Shown here: piece by piece, positions 8,444 through 16,902 of the stretch | Numbering within the stretch: the first letter of the stretch is position 1 | How the letters are laid out: each line of letters opens with the position of its first letter | NCBI GenBank assembly: GCA_021791715.1 | Contig: JAJYWB010000031.1 | Span: forward strand, 1 to 64,000 | Origin: Planctomycetota bacterium | GTDB lineage: Bacteria; Planctomycetota; Planctomycetia; Isosphaerales; Isosphaeraceae | Length of the DNA: 64,000 nt | Direction of reading: 5' to 3' | Made by a program: the position numbers and the translations under genes | The notes under the pieces: generated by a model | Seen by the model: only the letters and a program-made list of their open reading frames with translations | Databases searched by the model: none | What the model was told of the DNA's origin: nothing

Positions 8444-9388
8444 ATGAAATTAAATAAAAACACACAAATTTTGGTCGAGCGTCTTTTGGAATCCGCCGGG
8501 TCGCGGCGCGTGAGCTTTAACCCGATTGAAAGAGGAGGGCGTTTGATCGATTGCGGAGTCGAAGCGGCCGGCGGATTCGCCGCGGGGCTCGATCTCGCTC
8601 GTATTTGTATGGCGGGGCTCGGCGAGGTCGCGATCGTTCCTGCGCCGTTGGGAGATTCGGTTCTTCCCCACGTTCAGGTGACGACCGATTCTCCCGTCGC
8701 GGCGTGTTTGGCGAGCCAGTATGCGGGCTGGGCGCTCAAGCACGAAAAGTTTTTCGCGATGGGTTCGGGTCCGATGCGCGCCGCGGCGGGTCGCGAGCCG
8801 ATCTTCGAGCGGATCGGTTTGCGGGAAAGCGCGAGCTCGGTCGTCGGCGTTCTCGAGGGTCGAAAGCTTCCGGCCGCCGAGGTTTTCATCAAGATCGCCG
8901 AGGCGTGTGGAATTGAGCCGGCGAATGTCGATTTGTTGATCGCGCCGACGGCGAGCGTCGCGGGAGGGATTCAGATCGTCGCGCGGTCGGTTGAAACCGC
9001 GATGCATAAACTCGCCGAAATCGGCTTTGATCTGAATCTCATCGTCGCGGCGCACGGGATCGCTCCGATTCCTCCGGTCGCGAAGAACGACCTCGCGGCG
9101 ATCGGCAGGACGAACGACGCGATCCTTTACGGTGCGCGGGTTCGGCTTCTGGTTCGAGGCGACGACTCGGCGATCGAACGATTCGGCCCGCAAACTCCGT
9201 CGTGCTCGTCGCGCGATCACGGCGAGCCGTTCTCGGCGCTATTCGAACGCTACGACCGCGATTTTTACAAGGTCGATCCCTCGCTGTTCAGCCCCGCCGC
9301 GGTGACGTTTGAAAATATCGACACAGGGAATTTGTTCTCGTACGGCGCGGTCGAACCGACGATCGTCGCCCGATCTTTCAGCTCGTAA
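8444..9388 (+). CDS. mch: methenyltetrahydromethanopterin cyclohydrolase
   Basis: The enzyme interconverts 5,10-methenyl-H4MPT and 5-formyl-H4MPT, the step next to FhcD. The 314-residue length fits the family. Landmarks are MAGLGEVAIVPAPLGDSVLP (about residues 63-82), ASQYAGWALKHEKFFAMGSG, TASVAGGIQIVARSVETAMHK and GRTNDAILYGARVRL near residue 225, all typical of Mch. Start: ATG at 8444 is preferred over an in-frame TTG at 8432 that sits right against the fhcC stop. It is followed after 32 bp by the ATP-grasp gene. Confidence 0.95.
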   Translation: MKLNKNTQILVERLLESAGSRRVSFNPIERGGRLIDCGVEAAGGFAAGLDLARICMAGLGEVAIVPAPLGDSVLPHVQVTTDSPVAACLASQYAGWALKHEKFFAMGSGPMRAAAGREPIFERIGLRESASSVVGVLEGRKLPAAEVFIKIAEACGIEPANVDLLIAPTASVAGGIQIVARSVETAMHKLAEIGFDLNLIVAAHGIAPIPPVAKNDLAAIGRTNDAILYGARVRLLVRGDDSAIERFGPQTPSCSSRDHGEPFSALFERYDRDFYKVDPSLFSPAAVTFENIDTGNLFSYGAVEPTIVARSFSS

Positions 9389-9420
9389 TTATAAATATTA
9401 TTTATTGATTACTTATTAGA

Positions 9421-10311
9421 ATGCATAAGATCGTCATTTTGGCGAGCGGATTCGGCGGGCATGTCGACGATCTTCTTCGCGCCGCGGCGGCTCTTAACGT
9501 ATCGGCGCGGGCCGTTCGATTTCCGACGATCGCCGGGGAATTGAACGGTTCGGCGGGGTCGCGTTTGTTCTCGGCGGGTTCGCCGTTGACCGATTGCGAC
9601 GGCGTGATCGTGCGGATGATGCCTCCGGGAAGTCTCGAACAGGTCGTGTTCCGGATGGACGCGTTGCACGAGCTTGAGGCGATCGGGATTCCGACTCTCA
9701 ATCCGCCGCGCGCGATCGAGGTTTCGGTCGATAAATTCCTGGCCTCGGCGCGGATCGCGCGGAGCGGGCTTTCGGTTCCACCGACATGGGTGGGAGAATC
9801 GGCGGCCGAGGCGATCGACGCGTTCGATCGGTTGGGAGGCGACGTCGTCGTCAAACCGCTGTTCGGCTCGGAGGGACGAGGAATGACGCGGATCGACGAC
9901 CGCCAGATCGCGATCCGCGCGTTCACGACGCTCGAACGGTTAAACTCGATCCTATATTTACAGAAATACATTCATCATGAAGGGTTTGATTTGCGTTTGT
10001 TTGTATTGGGATCGGAGGTGATCGGAGCGATGCGTCGGTTCGTCGCGGCGGGGGATTGGCGGACGAACGTCGCCGCGGGGGGACGAGCCGAGGCGTGGAC
10101 TCCCCCCGTCGAGTTCGAGCGGATCGCGCTTCGAGCCGCGGAGGCGGTCGGAGCGATCATGGCGGGGGTCGATCTCGTCGTCGATCGAGCGACGGGAACG
10201 ATCCATGTTCTCGAGGTGAACGCCGCGCCGGGTTGGAGGGCGCTCGCGGCGACGACGGGAGTCGACGTCGCGGCCCGAATCGTCGAAAAGGTTAAGAATT
10301 TATGTCGTTAG
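9421..10311 (+). CDS. ATP-grasp ligase of the H4MPT cluster (RimK/MptN-like)
   Basis: This 296-residue protein has an ATP-grasp fold of the RimK type. The nucleotide-binding segment VVVKPLFGSEGRGMTRIDD lies at about 141-159, YLQKYIHHEGFDLRLFVLG near 178-196, and the metal-binding EVNAAPGWRAL at about 263-273. RimK-like enzymes attach glutamate or other amino acids to small molecules or proteins; the archaeal relative MptN adds glutamate to H4MPT. Position between mch and the CitG-like gene suggests a role in H4MPT or methylofuran (polyglutamate) synthesis. That assignment is inference. The last 10 bp overlap the next gene. Confidence 0.82.
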   Translation: MHKIVILASGFGGHVDDLLRAAAALNVSARAVRFPTIAGELNGSAGSRLFSAGSPLTDCDGVIVRMMPPGSLEQVVFRMDALHELEAIGIPTLNPPRAIEVSVDKFLASARIARSGLSVPPTWVGESAAEAIDAFDRLGGDVVVKPLFGSEGRGMTRIDDRQIAIRAFTTLERLNSILYLQKYIHHEGFDLRLFVLGSEVIGAMRRFVAAGDWRTNVAAGGRAEAWTPPVEFERIALRAAEAVGAIMAGVDLVVDRATGTIHVLEVNAAPGWRALAATTGVDVAARIVEKVKNLCR

Positions 10312-11222
10312 ATTTAAATATTAACGGTTATTCTCGCGGATCGATCGCCAGCCGGGCCTGCGTGATCGAGGCGAGCGCTCCCAAGCCGGGAAACGTCGGT
10401 CCCGAACGTCCGTTCGCCGACATGACGTTCAAAGATATGATAAAGAGCGCCGAGGCGATCGTCGATCCGTTCGATCGCGCGGTCGAACTCGGAGTCGGCG
10501 GAACGATTCTCGCGGCGGTCGAGCGGACGCGGTCGTCGGTGTGCAAGAACACGAATTTGGGGATGATTTTGGCGCTCGCTCCGCTCGCGTCGGTACCGAA
10601 CGGCGTAGCGATTCGCGATGGAATCGGCCGCGTGCTCGCCGAGCTCACCGTCGAGGACGCCCGGCTCGCTTACGAGGCGATACGGCTCGCCGAGCCCGGA
10701 GGCCTGGGAACTTCGGACGAACAGGACGTCGCACGGCCGCCGACGGTGAACTTGCTCGCCGCGATGACGATCGCGCGCGATCGAGATCTCATCGCGCGCC
10801 AATACGCGAATTCCTATGAGGATGTGTTTGATATGCTCGATCGCGTGTTCAAGCCGGCGATCCGCCGTGGGTTGTCGATTGATCGAGCCGTCGTACTCGC
10901 GTATTTGGATTCGTTGGCGCGGCATGCGGATTCGCTCGTGGCGCGGAAGCGCGGCGAGCGAGAGGCGAACGAGGTATCGCGGCGAGCGCGTTTGATTTTG
11001 GAGTCGAGCCCCGAAGCCGATCGTCCCGACGAGGCTCTCTTGAACGATTTTGACGCTTGGCTTCGCGAGGAAGGCGCGGGACGCAATCCGGGGGCGACGG
11101 CCGATCTGATCGCCGCGATGCTTTATACGGCGCTTGTCGAACGAACGATCGAGCCCTCGATCGAGTTTGATGCGGGGCGATCGAAAGCGATTCAGGTTTT
11201 CCCGACGCGCGAATTCGATTGA
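10302..11222 (+). CDS. CitG-like triphosphoribosyl-dephospho-CoA synthase family protein
   Basis: The protein resembles the CitG/MdcB family, which makes the prosthetic-group precursor 2'-(5''-triphosphoribosyl)-3'-dephospho-CoA. Two family motifs are visible: EASAPKPGNVGPERPFADM (about residues 24-42) and VCKNTNLGMILALAPLA (about 80-96). No citrate lyase or malonate decarboxylase genes lie nearby. Instead it overlaps the ATP-grasp gene and closes a C1 cluster, so the product is probably a C1-cofactor or prosthetic-group precursor (inference). Start: ATG at 10302 inside the end of the previous gene, indicating translational coupling. Confidence 0.75.
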   Translation: MSLDLNINGYSRGSIASRACVIEASAPKPGNVGPERPFADMTFKDMIKSAEAIVDPFDRAVELGVGGTILAAVERTRSSVCKNTNLGMILALAPLASVPNGVAIRDGIGRVLAELTVEDARLAYEAIRLAEPGGLGTSDEQDVARPPTVNLLAAMTIARDRDLIARQYANSYEDVFDMLDRVFKPAIRRGLSIDRAVVLAYLDSLARHADSLVARKRGEREANEVSRRARLILESSPEADRPDEALLNDFDAWLREEGAGRNPGATADLIAAMLYTALVERTIEPSIEFDAGRSKAIQVFPTREFD

Positions 11223-11519
11223 TTCGGCGGGTTTGAACACGTTCGTCATGTGATCAAAAACTCGGCGCTTTCGATCGAATCGGCGCGACTCGAAACTTCG
11301 TTGAAGAAATACGAAAACGGCTTCGCGACCGATAATCGAGACGGTCGAATGAGGGACGGGCGTGAGTGCGCGACCGAGGAACGTGTCGAAAGCGAACCGG
11401 TCGTGTCGCCGAAGAATTTCGGCCGGGTGACGGATTTTCTTGCGGACGGCGCGACGTGTTGTGTTACAATCTAATCGGTGGATTGGGTGAAAGCTAAAGG
11501 TACGGAATTGGAGGTTGCG
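11223..11519. other. intergenic, probable promoter region
   Basis: No gene is supported; a 74-codon frame at 11250-11474 has no ribosome binding site or recognisable family. The region ends with a promoter-like sequence at 11440-11470. Confidence 0.45.
11440..11470 (+). promoter_or_regulatory. possible sigma70-type promoter
   Basis: TTGCGG at 11440-11445 and TACAAT at 11465-11470 are separated by 19 bp, slightly long. The site lies 50 bp before the start of the secreted low-complexity protein. Confidence 0.35.
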
Positions 11520-12716
11520 ATGACTCGAAAACTCGTCGCGGTCGCTTTCGTGAGCGCGATCGTGCTTTTGGGGAACGGCGGATCGGCGCGTGCGCAATTC
11601 AACTTCGGCGATCCGTTCACTCCGTATAATTCGCAATACAATCAATTCACGTATCCGATGCTGCCGACCGACAACGCTTTTCCGGGATCGGGATATTTGG
11701 ACGGATACGGAATACCGCCGCGGAGATCGGGATCTCTCGACCGATTCGTCGACGATTTATCGAACGGTTCGGGACTCGACGGCGATTCGTCGATTCGCCC
11801 CAAGCGGGTGCCTCACGGGATGATCCGCAGTCGGCCGTCGCAATCGGCGACGCTATCTCCCGAGGCTCAGGCGGCCGAAAAACTGCAGGAAGCGCGGCGG
11901 AAAATCAACGACGATTACAACAAGGCGCTGAACGAGCGAGACCCTAAAAAGCGTAAACAGATGTTTCAGCAGTTGGAGCGTGAGAGGTTGAATTATCTTC
12001 GCGAGATTGACGAGGCTTCGAAGTCGGTCGAGCGACCGTTGCGACCGTTGGCTCGCGGCACGACTTCTCCGACCTCGCCGGCTCGACCCGGCGCCGCTTC
12101 GGCGAGACGACCGGGAAACGCCGCGGCGCCGAGCGCGGCTCGCGGAGGCGCTTCGACGGGTCGAAATCCGGCTCAGCCGGGGACGGCGAATTCGCCTCGG
12201 ACGCCTGGGACGACCGCGGCGCCCGCCCCCGTTCCGGGTCGCGGATCGGCGCGTCCCGCTCCCGCGACGGGATCGAACGCGCGCACGAACGCTCCGGCGG
12301 GATCGGGCGTGAACGGTCGCGCCGCGACGAACGTCGCTCCCGGTCGAACGACCGTTCCTCCAGCCTCGGCGTCTTCGCCGTTTAGAAATCCTTCGGCGTC
12401 GAGCGGATCGATAAACACGGGTTCACAATCTCGCGATTTGATGAGGACTCCCGGTTCGGTCGATCTCGACGATCGGACTCGCGATCTGCTCGCTCCTCCG
12501 CCGTTGCTCAGGCGTCCCGGGAGCGATTCGACCGCTCCCGCGGCGGGCGTTTCGAGCGAATCGGACTCCGAGGCTCCTTCGCGTTCGTCGGCCATTCCGA
12601 AAGCGTCGACCGGCGCGGCGGCGAATCCGAAGGGATCTTCCCCGAAAGCGAGAGACAAAGAGAAAGACACTCCGGCTCGCATCCTGGAGGAAAGTAAGAG
12701 TCTTAAGCCTGAGTGA
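11520..12716 (+). CDS. secreted Ala/Pro/Ser-rich low-complexity protein
   Basis: No family is recognised. A signal peptide is clear: MTRKLVAVAFVSAIVLLGNG followed by a polar cleavage region ending SARA-Q. A short conserved-looking part follows (residues 25-100). A charged helical segment at about 115-165 (AQAAEKLQEARRKINDDYNK) is possibly a coiled coil. The C-terminal 230 residues are Ala/Pro/Gly/Ser-rich and probably disordered. The start at 11520 is chosen because GGAGG precedes it and the signal peptide begins there; an in-frame GTG at 11478 is less likely. It sits between the C1 cluster and the nuo operon with no obvious link to either. The product is probably periplasmic. Confidence 0.75.
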   Translation: MTRKLVAVAFVSAIVLLGNGGSARAQFNFGDPFTPYNSQYNQFTYPMLPTDNAFPGSGYLDGYGIPPRRSGSLDRFVDDLSNGSGLDGDSSIRPKRVPHGMIRSRPSQSATLSPEAQAAEKLQEARRKINDDYNKALNERDPKKRKQMFQQLERERLNYLREIDEASKSVERPLRPLARGTTSPTSPARPGAASARRPGNAAAPSAARGGASTGRNPAQPGTANSPRTPGTTAAPAPVPGRGSARPAPATGSNARTNAPAGSGVNGRAATNVAPGRTTVPPASASSPFRNPSASSGSINTGSQSRDLMRTPGSVDLDDRTRDLLAPPPLLRRPGSDSTAPAAGVSSESDSEAPSRSSAIPKASTGAAANPKGSSPKARDKEKDTPARILEESKSLKPE

Positions 12717-12807
12717 TATAAGAAGTTAAGCGAACGCGGCGCGATGTTTACGGGGCGATCGAAAAGCCCGCTTCGCGTCGCGTTTTAAAGTCTCGGCCGC
12801 CGGCCTC

Positions 12808-12835
12808 TTGAGCCGTCGGGCGAATCGCGTATGAT
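12808..12835 (+). promoter_or_regulatory. probable promoter of the nuo operon
   Basis: TTGAGC at 12808-12813 and TATGAT at 12830-12835 are separated by 16 bp, close to the sigma70 consensus. The site lies about 90 bp upstream of nuoA, the first gene of a 14-gene co-directional block. Confidence 0.5.
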
Positions 12836-12926
12836 CTTCTCGTCGACACGATCCCGGCGTGACGCCGGAATTTTTTTGGGCCGACTTTGTGAAAGTGTTC
12901 ACGATCCGAGACGAAGCGGAAATTAC

Positions 12927-13388
12927 ATGATAGCATCTGGATCTGAATTCGAGCCCGTCTTTATTTTTGTCGTGATCGGTTTGCTGGTCGCGATCGGGAT
13001 GTTGACGGTGAGCGCGGTATTGGGTCCGCGGAAGACGACCGCGGTGAAGCAGATGCCGTACGAATCGGGCATGGATCCGATCGGCGACGCGCGGAACCGG
13101 TTCGACGTGCGGTATTACCTGGTGGCGATCGTCTTTCTGCTTTTCGACGTCGAACTGTTATATTTATATCCGTGGGCTGTATCACATTGGAGCGCGTCGA
13201 CGGCGACCGCGACGATCGATTCGGACGATTCGGCGGCGACGACTTCGGCCGCGGAGCCCGCCTTCCCCCCGCCGGGAATTCCGCCGACCTTGCGAAAAGT
13301 CGTCTTGTTCGACGTTCTCGTATTTATCGCGGTGTTGGCCGCGGCGTTCGCCTACGCGTGGCGTAAGGGGGTTTTCGAATGGCGGTAG
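12927..13388 (+). CDS. nuoA: NADH-quinone oxidoreductase subunit A
   Basis: This small membrane subunit of complex I has three expected transmembrane helices: about residues 10-32, 66-86 and 127-147. The family segment KQMPYESGMDPIGDARNRFDV is visible between helices 1 and 2. The loop between helices 2 and 3 carries an Ala/Ser/Thr/Pro-rich insertion of about 35 residues (around 90-122), making the protein 153 residues, longer than many homologues. Start: ATG at 12927; the frame is open further upstream but without family similarity. The end overlaps nuoB by 10 bp. Confidence 0.93.
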   Translation: MIASGSEFEPVFIFVVIGLLVAIGMLTVSAVLGPRKTTAVKQMPYESGMDPIGDARNRFDVRYYLVAIVFLLFDVELLYLYPWAVSHWSASTATATIDSDDSAATTSAAEPAFPPPGIPPTLRKVVLFDVLVFIAVLAAAFAYAWRKGVFEWR

Positions 13389-14092
13389 AAGCCGAGGGGA
13401 ATCATGCTCCGGAGATTCTGACGAATCTTCCGGGGGTCGGCGTCGGTTCCGGAGAGGCGCTTGAGCCCCCGCCGAACACGTTCATCACCCGCGCCGAGGA
13501 TGTGATCGATTATTGCGTCAATTATGGACGTAAATACAGTTTATGGCCGATGCCGTTCGCGACGGCGTGCTGCGGGATCGAATTGATGGCGGTCGGCGCG
13601 AGCCGGTTCGACATCGCGCGGTTCGGCGCCGAGGTGATGCGTTTCAGCCCTCGTCAATGCGATTTGTTGATCGTCGCGGGACGGGTCGTGATGAAAATGC
13701 TTCCCGTGCTCCAGCGGATCTGGCTTCAAATGCCCGAACCCAAATGGTGCATCAGCATGGGGGCTTGCGCGAGCACGGGTGGAATTTTTGATACGTACGC
13801 GGTCGTGCAAGGGGTCGACCGTTTCATCCCGGTCGACGCGTACATCCCCGGCTGCCCCCCCCGCCCCGAGCAAATACTTCGCTCGATTCTCGACCTTCAG
13901 GGCAAGATTCAACGGGGCGGATCGCTCAACGGCACGGCGCTTCCAGAGATGGTCGCTTACGAGAAAAGCCTCGAAGCGAAACGTCATGCGCTCGCCGCGG
14001 GGAAAACGACGCTCGAACGAGGCGACGAAGAACGCTACGGCTACCGTTTGCCGGGGGGCCAGGCCCAAATCGGCGGCGGAGAATCGCTTTAA
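13379..14092 (+). CDS. nuoB: NADH-quinone oxidoreductase subunit B
   Basis: This complex I subunit carries cluster N2, the last iron-sulfur cluster before quinone. The ligand cysteines are visible: the CC pair in FATACCGIEL (Cys64, Cys65), then GACAS and IPGCPPRPE further on. The 237 residues include an N-terminal extension of about 35 residues before the conserved core and a C-terminal tail of about 50. The start overlaps nuoA. It is followed by a 92-bp gap and nuoC. Confidence 0.95.
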   Translation: MAVEAEGNHAPEILTNLPGVGVGSGEALEPPPNTFITRAEDVIDYCVNYGRKYSLWPMPFATACCGIELMAVGASRFDIARFGAEVMRFSPRQCDLLIVAGRVVMKMLPVLQRIWLQMPEPKWCISMGACASTGGIFDTYAVVQGVDRFIPVDAYIPGCPPRPEQILRSILDLQGKIQRGGSLNGTALPEMVAYEKSLEAKRHALAAGKTTLERGDEERYGYRLPGGQAQIGGGESL

Positions 14093-14184
14093 TTGACGAA
14101 CGAAGAGGTTTACGCGTCGATTCGACGCGGGCGAGCGTTCGCCCGACCGATCGACGCCGGGGCGCCCGACCGCACGGAATCGAC

Positions 14185-14727
14185 ATGACCGCAACCGCGA
14201 ACCGATCGGACACGATCGACAAGCACGCCGCGACGCTCGCCGATCTGGAAAAACACTTCGGCTCGGGCGTGTTCACATGCTCGAATTTCCTCGATCAAAC
14301 GCGCATTCATGTTTCCGCCGATCGAGCCTTCGAGATCCTCGCCCGACTGAAGAATTCGCTGGGTTTTTCGATGCTCGTCGAACTCGGCGGGGTCGATTAT
14401 CTCGGTTATCCGCAACGATCGCGGCCGCGGTACGAGATCGTTTACATCGTTCTCAATCTCGATACGACCGAACGCTTGATCGTCCGAGCGACGCTCGCCG
14501 ATCATCCCTCGCCCGAGATCGCGTCGGTCGTTCCGCTTTGGCCGGGGGCGAACTGGATGGAACGAGAGGTTTACGATATGTACGGCATTCGCTTTATTGG
14601 ACATCCCGATTTGAGGCGAATTTTGATGCCGGAGGAATTCACCGCTTTTCCCCTGCGGAAAGATTATCCGTTGCGGGGACGGGGCGAGCGGCACAATTTC
14701 ACGCGGATCGCGCGGAGCGATTCATGA
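14185..14727 (+). CDS. nuoC: NADH-quinone oxidoreductase subunit C
   Basis: This 30-kDa-type peripheral-arm subunit of complex I has 180 residues. The diagnostic segment WPGANWMEREVYDMYGIRF is at about 114-132, followed by HPDLRRILMPEEF and PLRKDYPLRG. It is separate from nuoD, not fused as in enterobacteria. Start: ATG at 14185. A 150-bp gap with a short direct repeat (AAAAGCGACCGCGGC) precedes nuoD. Confidence 0.95.
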   Translation: MTATANRSDTIDKHAATLADLEKHFGSGVFTCSNFLDQTRIHVSADRAFEILARLKNSLGFSMLVELGGVDYLGYPQRSRPRYEIVYIVLNLDTTERLIVRATLADHPSPEIASVVPLWPGANWMEREVYDMYGIRFIGHPDLRRILMPEEFTAFPLRKDYPLRGRGERHNFTRIARSDS

Positions 14728-14877
14728 TCGCGGAGCGATTGGTTCGAAAAAGCGACCGCGGCGTCGACGCGTTGCGGAAAAGCGACCGCGGCTTCGACGG
14801 GATCGGATTGAAACGACGGCGACGATCGCACGCGGCCGAGCCGCGTCGGTTCGGTGAAAGCGAGACGGGGGGGATTC

Positions 14878-16098
14878 ATGCCGGTTAATTTAATCGACGA
14901 ACCCGAGATCGGGGTCGAAAGTAAAGAATATCTCTGGACGCTCAACTTCGGCCCGCAACACCCCGCGACGCACACGACCTTGCGGCTCGTGCTCGAACTC
15001 GACGGCGAACGGATCGTCCGCGCCACGCCCCACATCGGCTACCTTCATTCGGGATTCGAGAAGCTCGGCGAGCACTTGAATTTCAATCAATACGTCACCG
15101 TCGTCGATCGGATGAATTACATCAGTCCGCCGATGAACGAGGTCGCGTGGCATCACGCGGTCGAAAAACTGCTCGGCATCGAATTGACGCCGCGCTGCAA
15201 GTACATTCGCGTCATCATCGGCGAGCTCGCGAGGATCAGCGATCACCTCCTGTGCACGGGCGCCGCGGCGCTCGATCTGGGGGCGTTCACCGCGTTCTTG
15301 TACGCGTTTAATCAACGCGAGCAGATTTATGATGTTTATGAGCAAATGTCGGGATATCGATTTCATCCCGGTTATACGCGAGTCGGCGGAGTGCTTTACG
15401 ACTTCAACGATCGGGTGATCTCGTACGTGCGCCGGGTGCTCGATTCGCTTCCGAAAACGTTCGCCGACATGGAGAAGCTTTTGTTTCGCAACCGGATCTT
15501 CCTCGACCGGATGCGGGGCGTCGGGGTGCTTTCGAAAGAAGACGCGATCGGCTTGTCGTGCACGGGTCCGATCGCGCGAGCGTGCGGAATTCCTTATGAT
15601 CTCCGCAAGGACGAGCCTTATCTCGCCTATTCCGATTTTGATTTTCAGGTGCCGATCGCGTTCGAGGGGGATTGTTACGCGCGGTTCCAGGTGCGGATGG
15701 AGGAGATGACTCAGAGCGTGCGAATTATCAAGCAAGCACTTGAGAATCTTCCTTCGGGTCCAGCGAATACGCCGATCGCCGAGAAGTTCCCCCTCCCCGA
15801 TAAACCGACGACATACAACAGCATGGAGGGGCTGATACAGCATTTCGAGCTGATCATGCCCAATCGCGGATTCGAAAGCCCGCGCGGCGAGGCTTACGGA
15901 GCGGTCGAGGGCCCCAACGGCGAGCTCGGCTATTACGTCGTTTCGGACGGTACGCAGACCGCGTGGCGGGCGCGCACACGACCTCCGTCGTTCATCCATT
16001 TTCAAGTGTTTCCTCATATTATTAAGGATCACTTGATCGCCGACGTCGTCGCGGTTCTCGGCAGTCTCAACATCATCGCCGCCGAGCTCGATCGTTAA
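14878..16098 (+). CDS. nuoD: NADH-quinone oxidoreductase subunit D
   Basis: This 49-kDa-type subunit forms the quinone-binding pocket with NuoB. Landmarks are FGPQHPATHTTLRLVLELDG near residue 24, HIGYLHSGFEKLGE near 53, YHAV/RMNYISPPMNE near 78 and GDCYARFQVRMEEM near 265. The length of 406 residues is typical. The start at 14878 follows a run of seven G; an upstream GTG at 14854 is less likely. It ends 53 bp before nuoE. Confidence 0.95.
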   Translation: MPVNLIDEPEIGVESKEYLWTLNFGPQHPATHTTLRLVLELDGERIVRATPHIGYLHSGFEKLGEHLNFNQYVTVVDRMNYISPPMNEVAWHHAVEKLLGIELTPRCKYIRVIIGELARISDHLLCTGAAALDLGAFTAFLYAFNQREQIYDVYEQMSGYRFHPGYTRVGGVLYDFNDRVISYVRRVLDSLPKTFADMEKLLFRNRIFLDRMRGVGVLSKEDAIGLSCTGPIARACGIPYDLRKDEPYLAYSDFDFQVPIAFEGDCYARFQVRMEEMTQSVRIIKQALENLPSGPANTPIAEKFPLPDKPTTYNSMEGLIQHFELIMPNRGFESPRGEAYGAVEGPNGELGYYVVSDGTQTAWRARTRPPSFIHFQVFPHIIKDHLIADVVAVLGSLNIIAAELDR

Positions 16099-16151
16099 AC
16101 GCCGAATCGACTGCTTACAAGAAAGATTCACGACCTATTAGGAATCGGGAT

Positions 16152-16670
16152 ATGTCCGTTGAAACGTCGATCGAATCGAAGCCGACGCTTCTGAGCGAAT
16201 CGCTCCGCGAGCGAATTCTCGCGTATGTGCCGCGGTATCCGTCGAAGCGCGCCGTCGTGCTTCCGGCGCTTCATCTGGTTCAGGAACTGTTTCGTTGCGT
16301 GCCCTACAAGGCGATGGAGGAGATCGCCCAATTGCTCGACGTCGCTCCCGCCGAGGTGCACGATACGATGAGCTTTTACGGGTTTTTCACCCAGGCGCCG
16401 ACGGGTGAGAAACGCGTGTGGATGTGTCGATCGATCTCGTGCATGTTGCGCGGGGGGGACGAGCTGATCGATCGAGCGTGCTCGAAGCTGGGGATCGAAC
16501 CCGGAGGCGCCTCGGCCGACGGATCGATCTCGATCGTTCCCGCCGAATGCTTGGGGATCTGCGATTACGCTCCCGCGGCGCTGTGCGACGACGGCCGAAT
16601 TTTCGGCCCGCTCGACGACGCCTCGACCGACGCGATGCTCGCCGAAATTCGAGGCGGGAAATCGACCTGA
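16152..16670 (+). CDS. nuoE: NADH-quinone oxidoreductase subunit E
   Basis: This thioredoxin-like [2Fe-2S] subunit of the NADH-input module has ligands in CRSISC (C-x4-C) and, about 35 residues later, in ECLGICDYAP (C-x3-C), as expected for cluster N1a. Its 172 residues are typical. Its presence with nuoF and nuoG shows that this is the NADH-oxidising 14-subunit form, not the 11-subunit type. Confidence 0.95.
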   Translation: MSVETSIESKPTLLSESLRERILAYVPRYPSKRAVVLPALHLVQELFRCVPYKAMEEIAQLLDVAPAEVHDTMSFYGFFTQAPTGEKRVWMCRSISCMLRGGDELIDRACSKLGIEPGGASADGSISIVPAECLGICDYAPAALCDDGRIFGPLDDASTDAMLAEIRGGKST

Positions 16671-16902
16671 AACGAACGAATTTCGCTCGGCTTGGCGACG
16701 ACCCTTGTCCCCCTCGAAGCCGAACGAACCTTGAGGCGAACCGATATTGATACTTGATGATTGTGGATTGAAGGATCGCGATCACGGGATTCGCGAGTCA
16801 AGACGCATAAACGAATAAAGGCGACCGCAGGGACGATGAGAACGAATAAGACGAGCCGAATCGACGCCGCGAACCCGAGCGACCGACGAACGCCGCCCCC
16901 GA

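Noticed and set aside
11250-11474. 74-codon frame before the secreted low-complexity protein
   Set aside because: No ribosome binding site; it overlaps the likely promoter.
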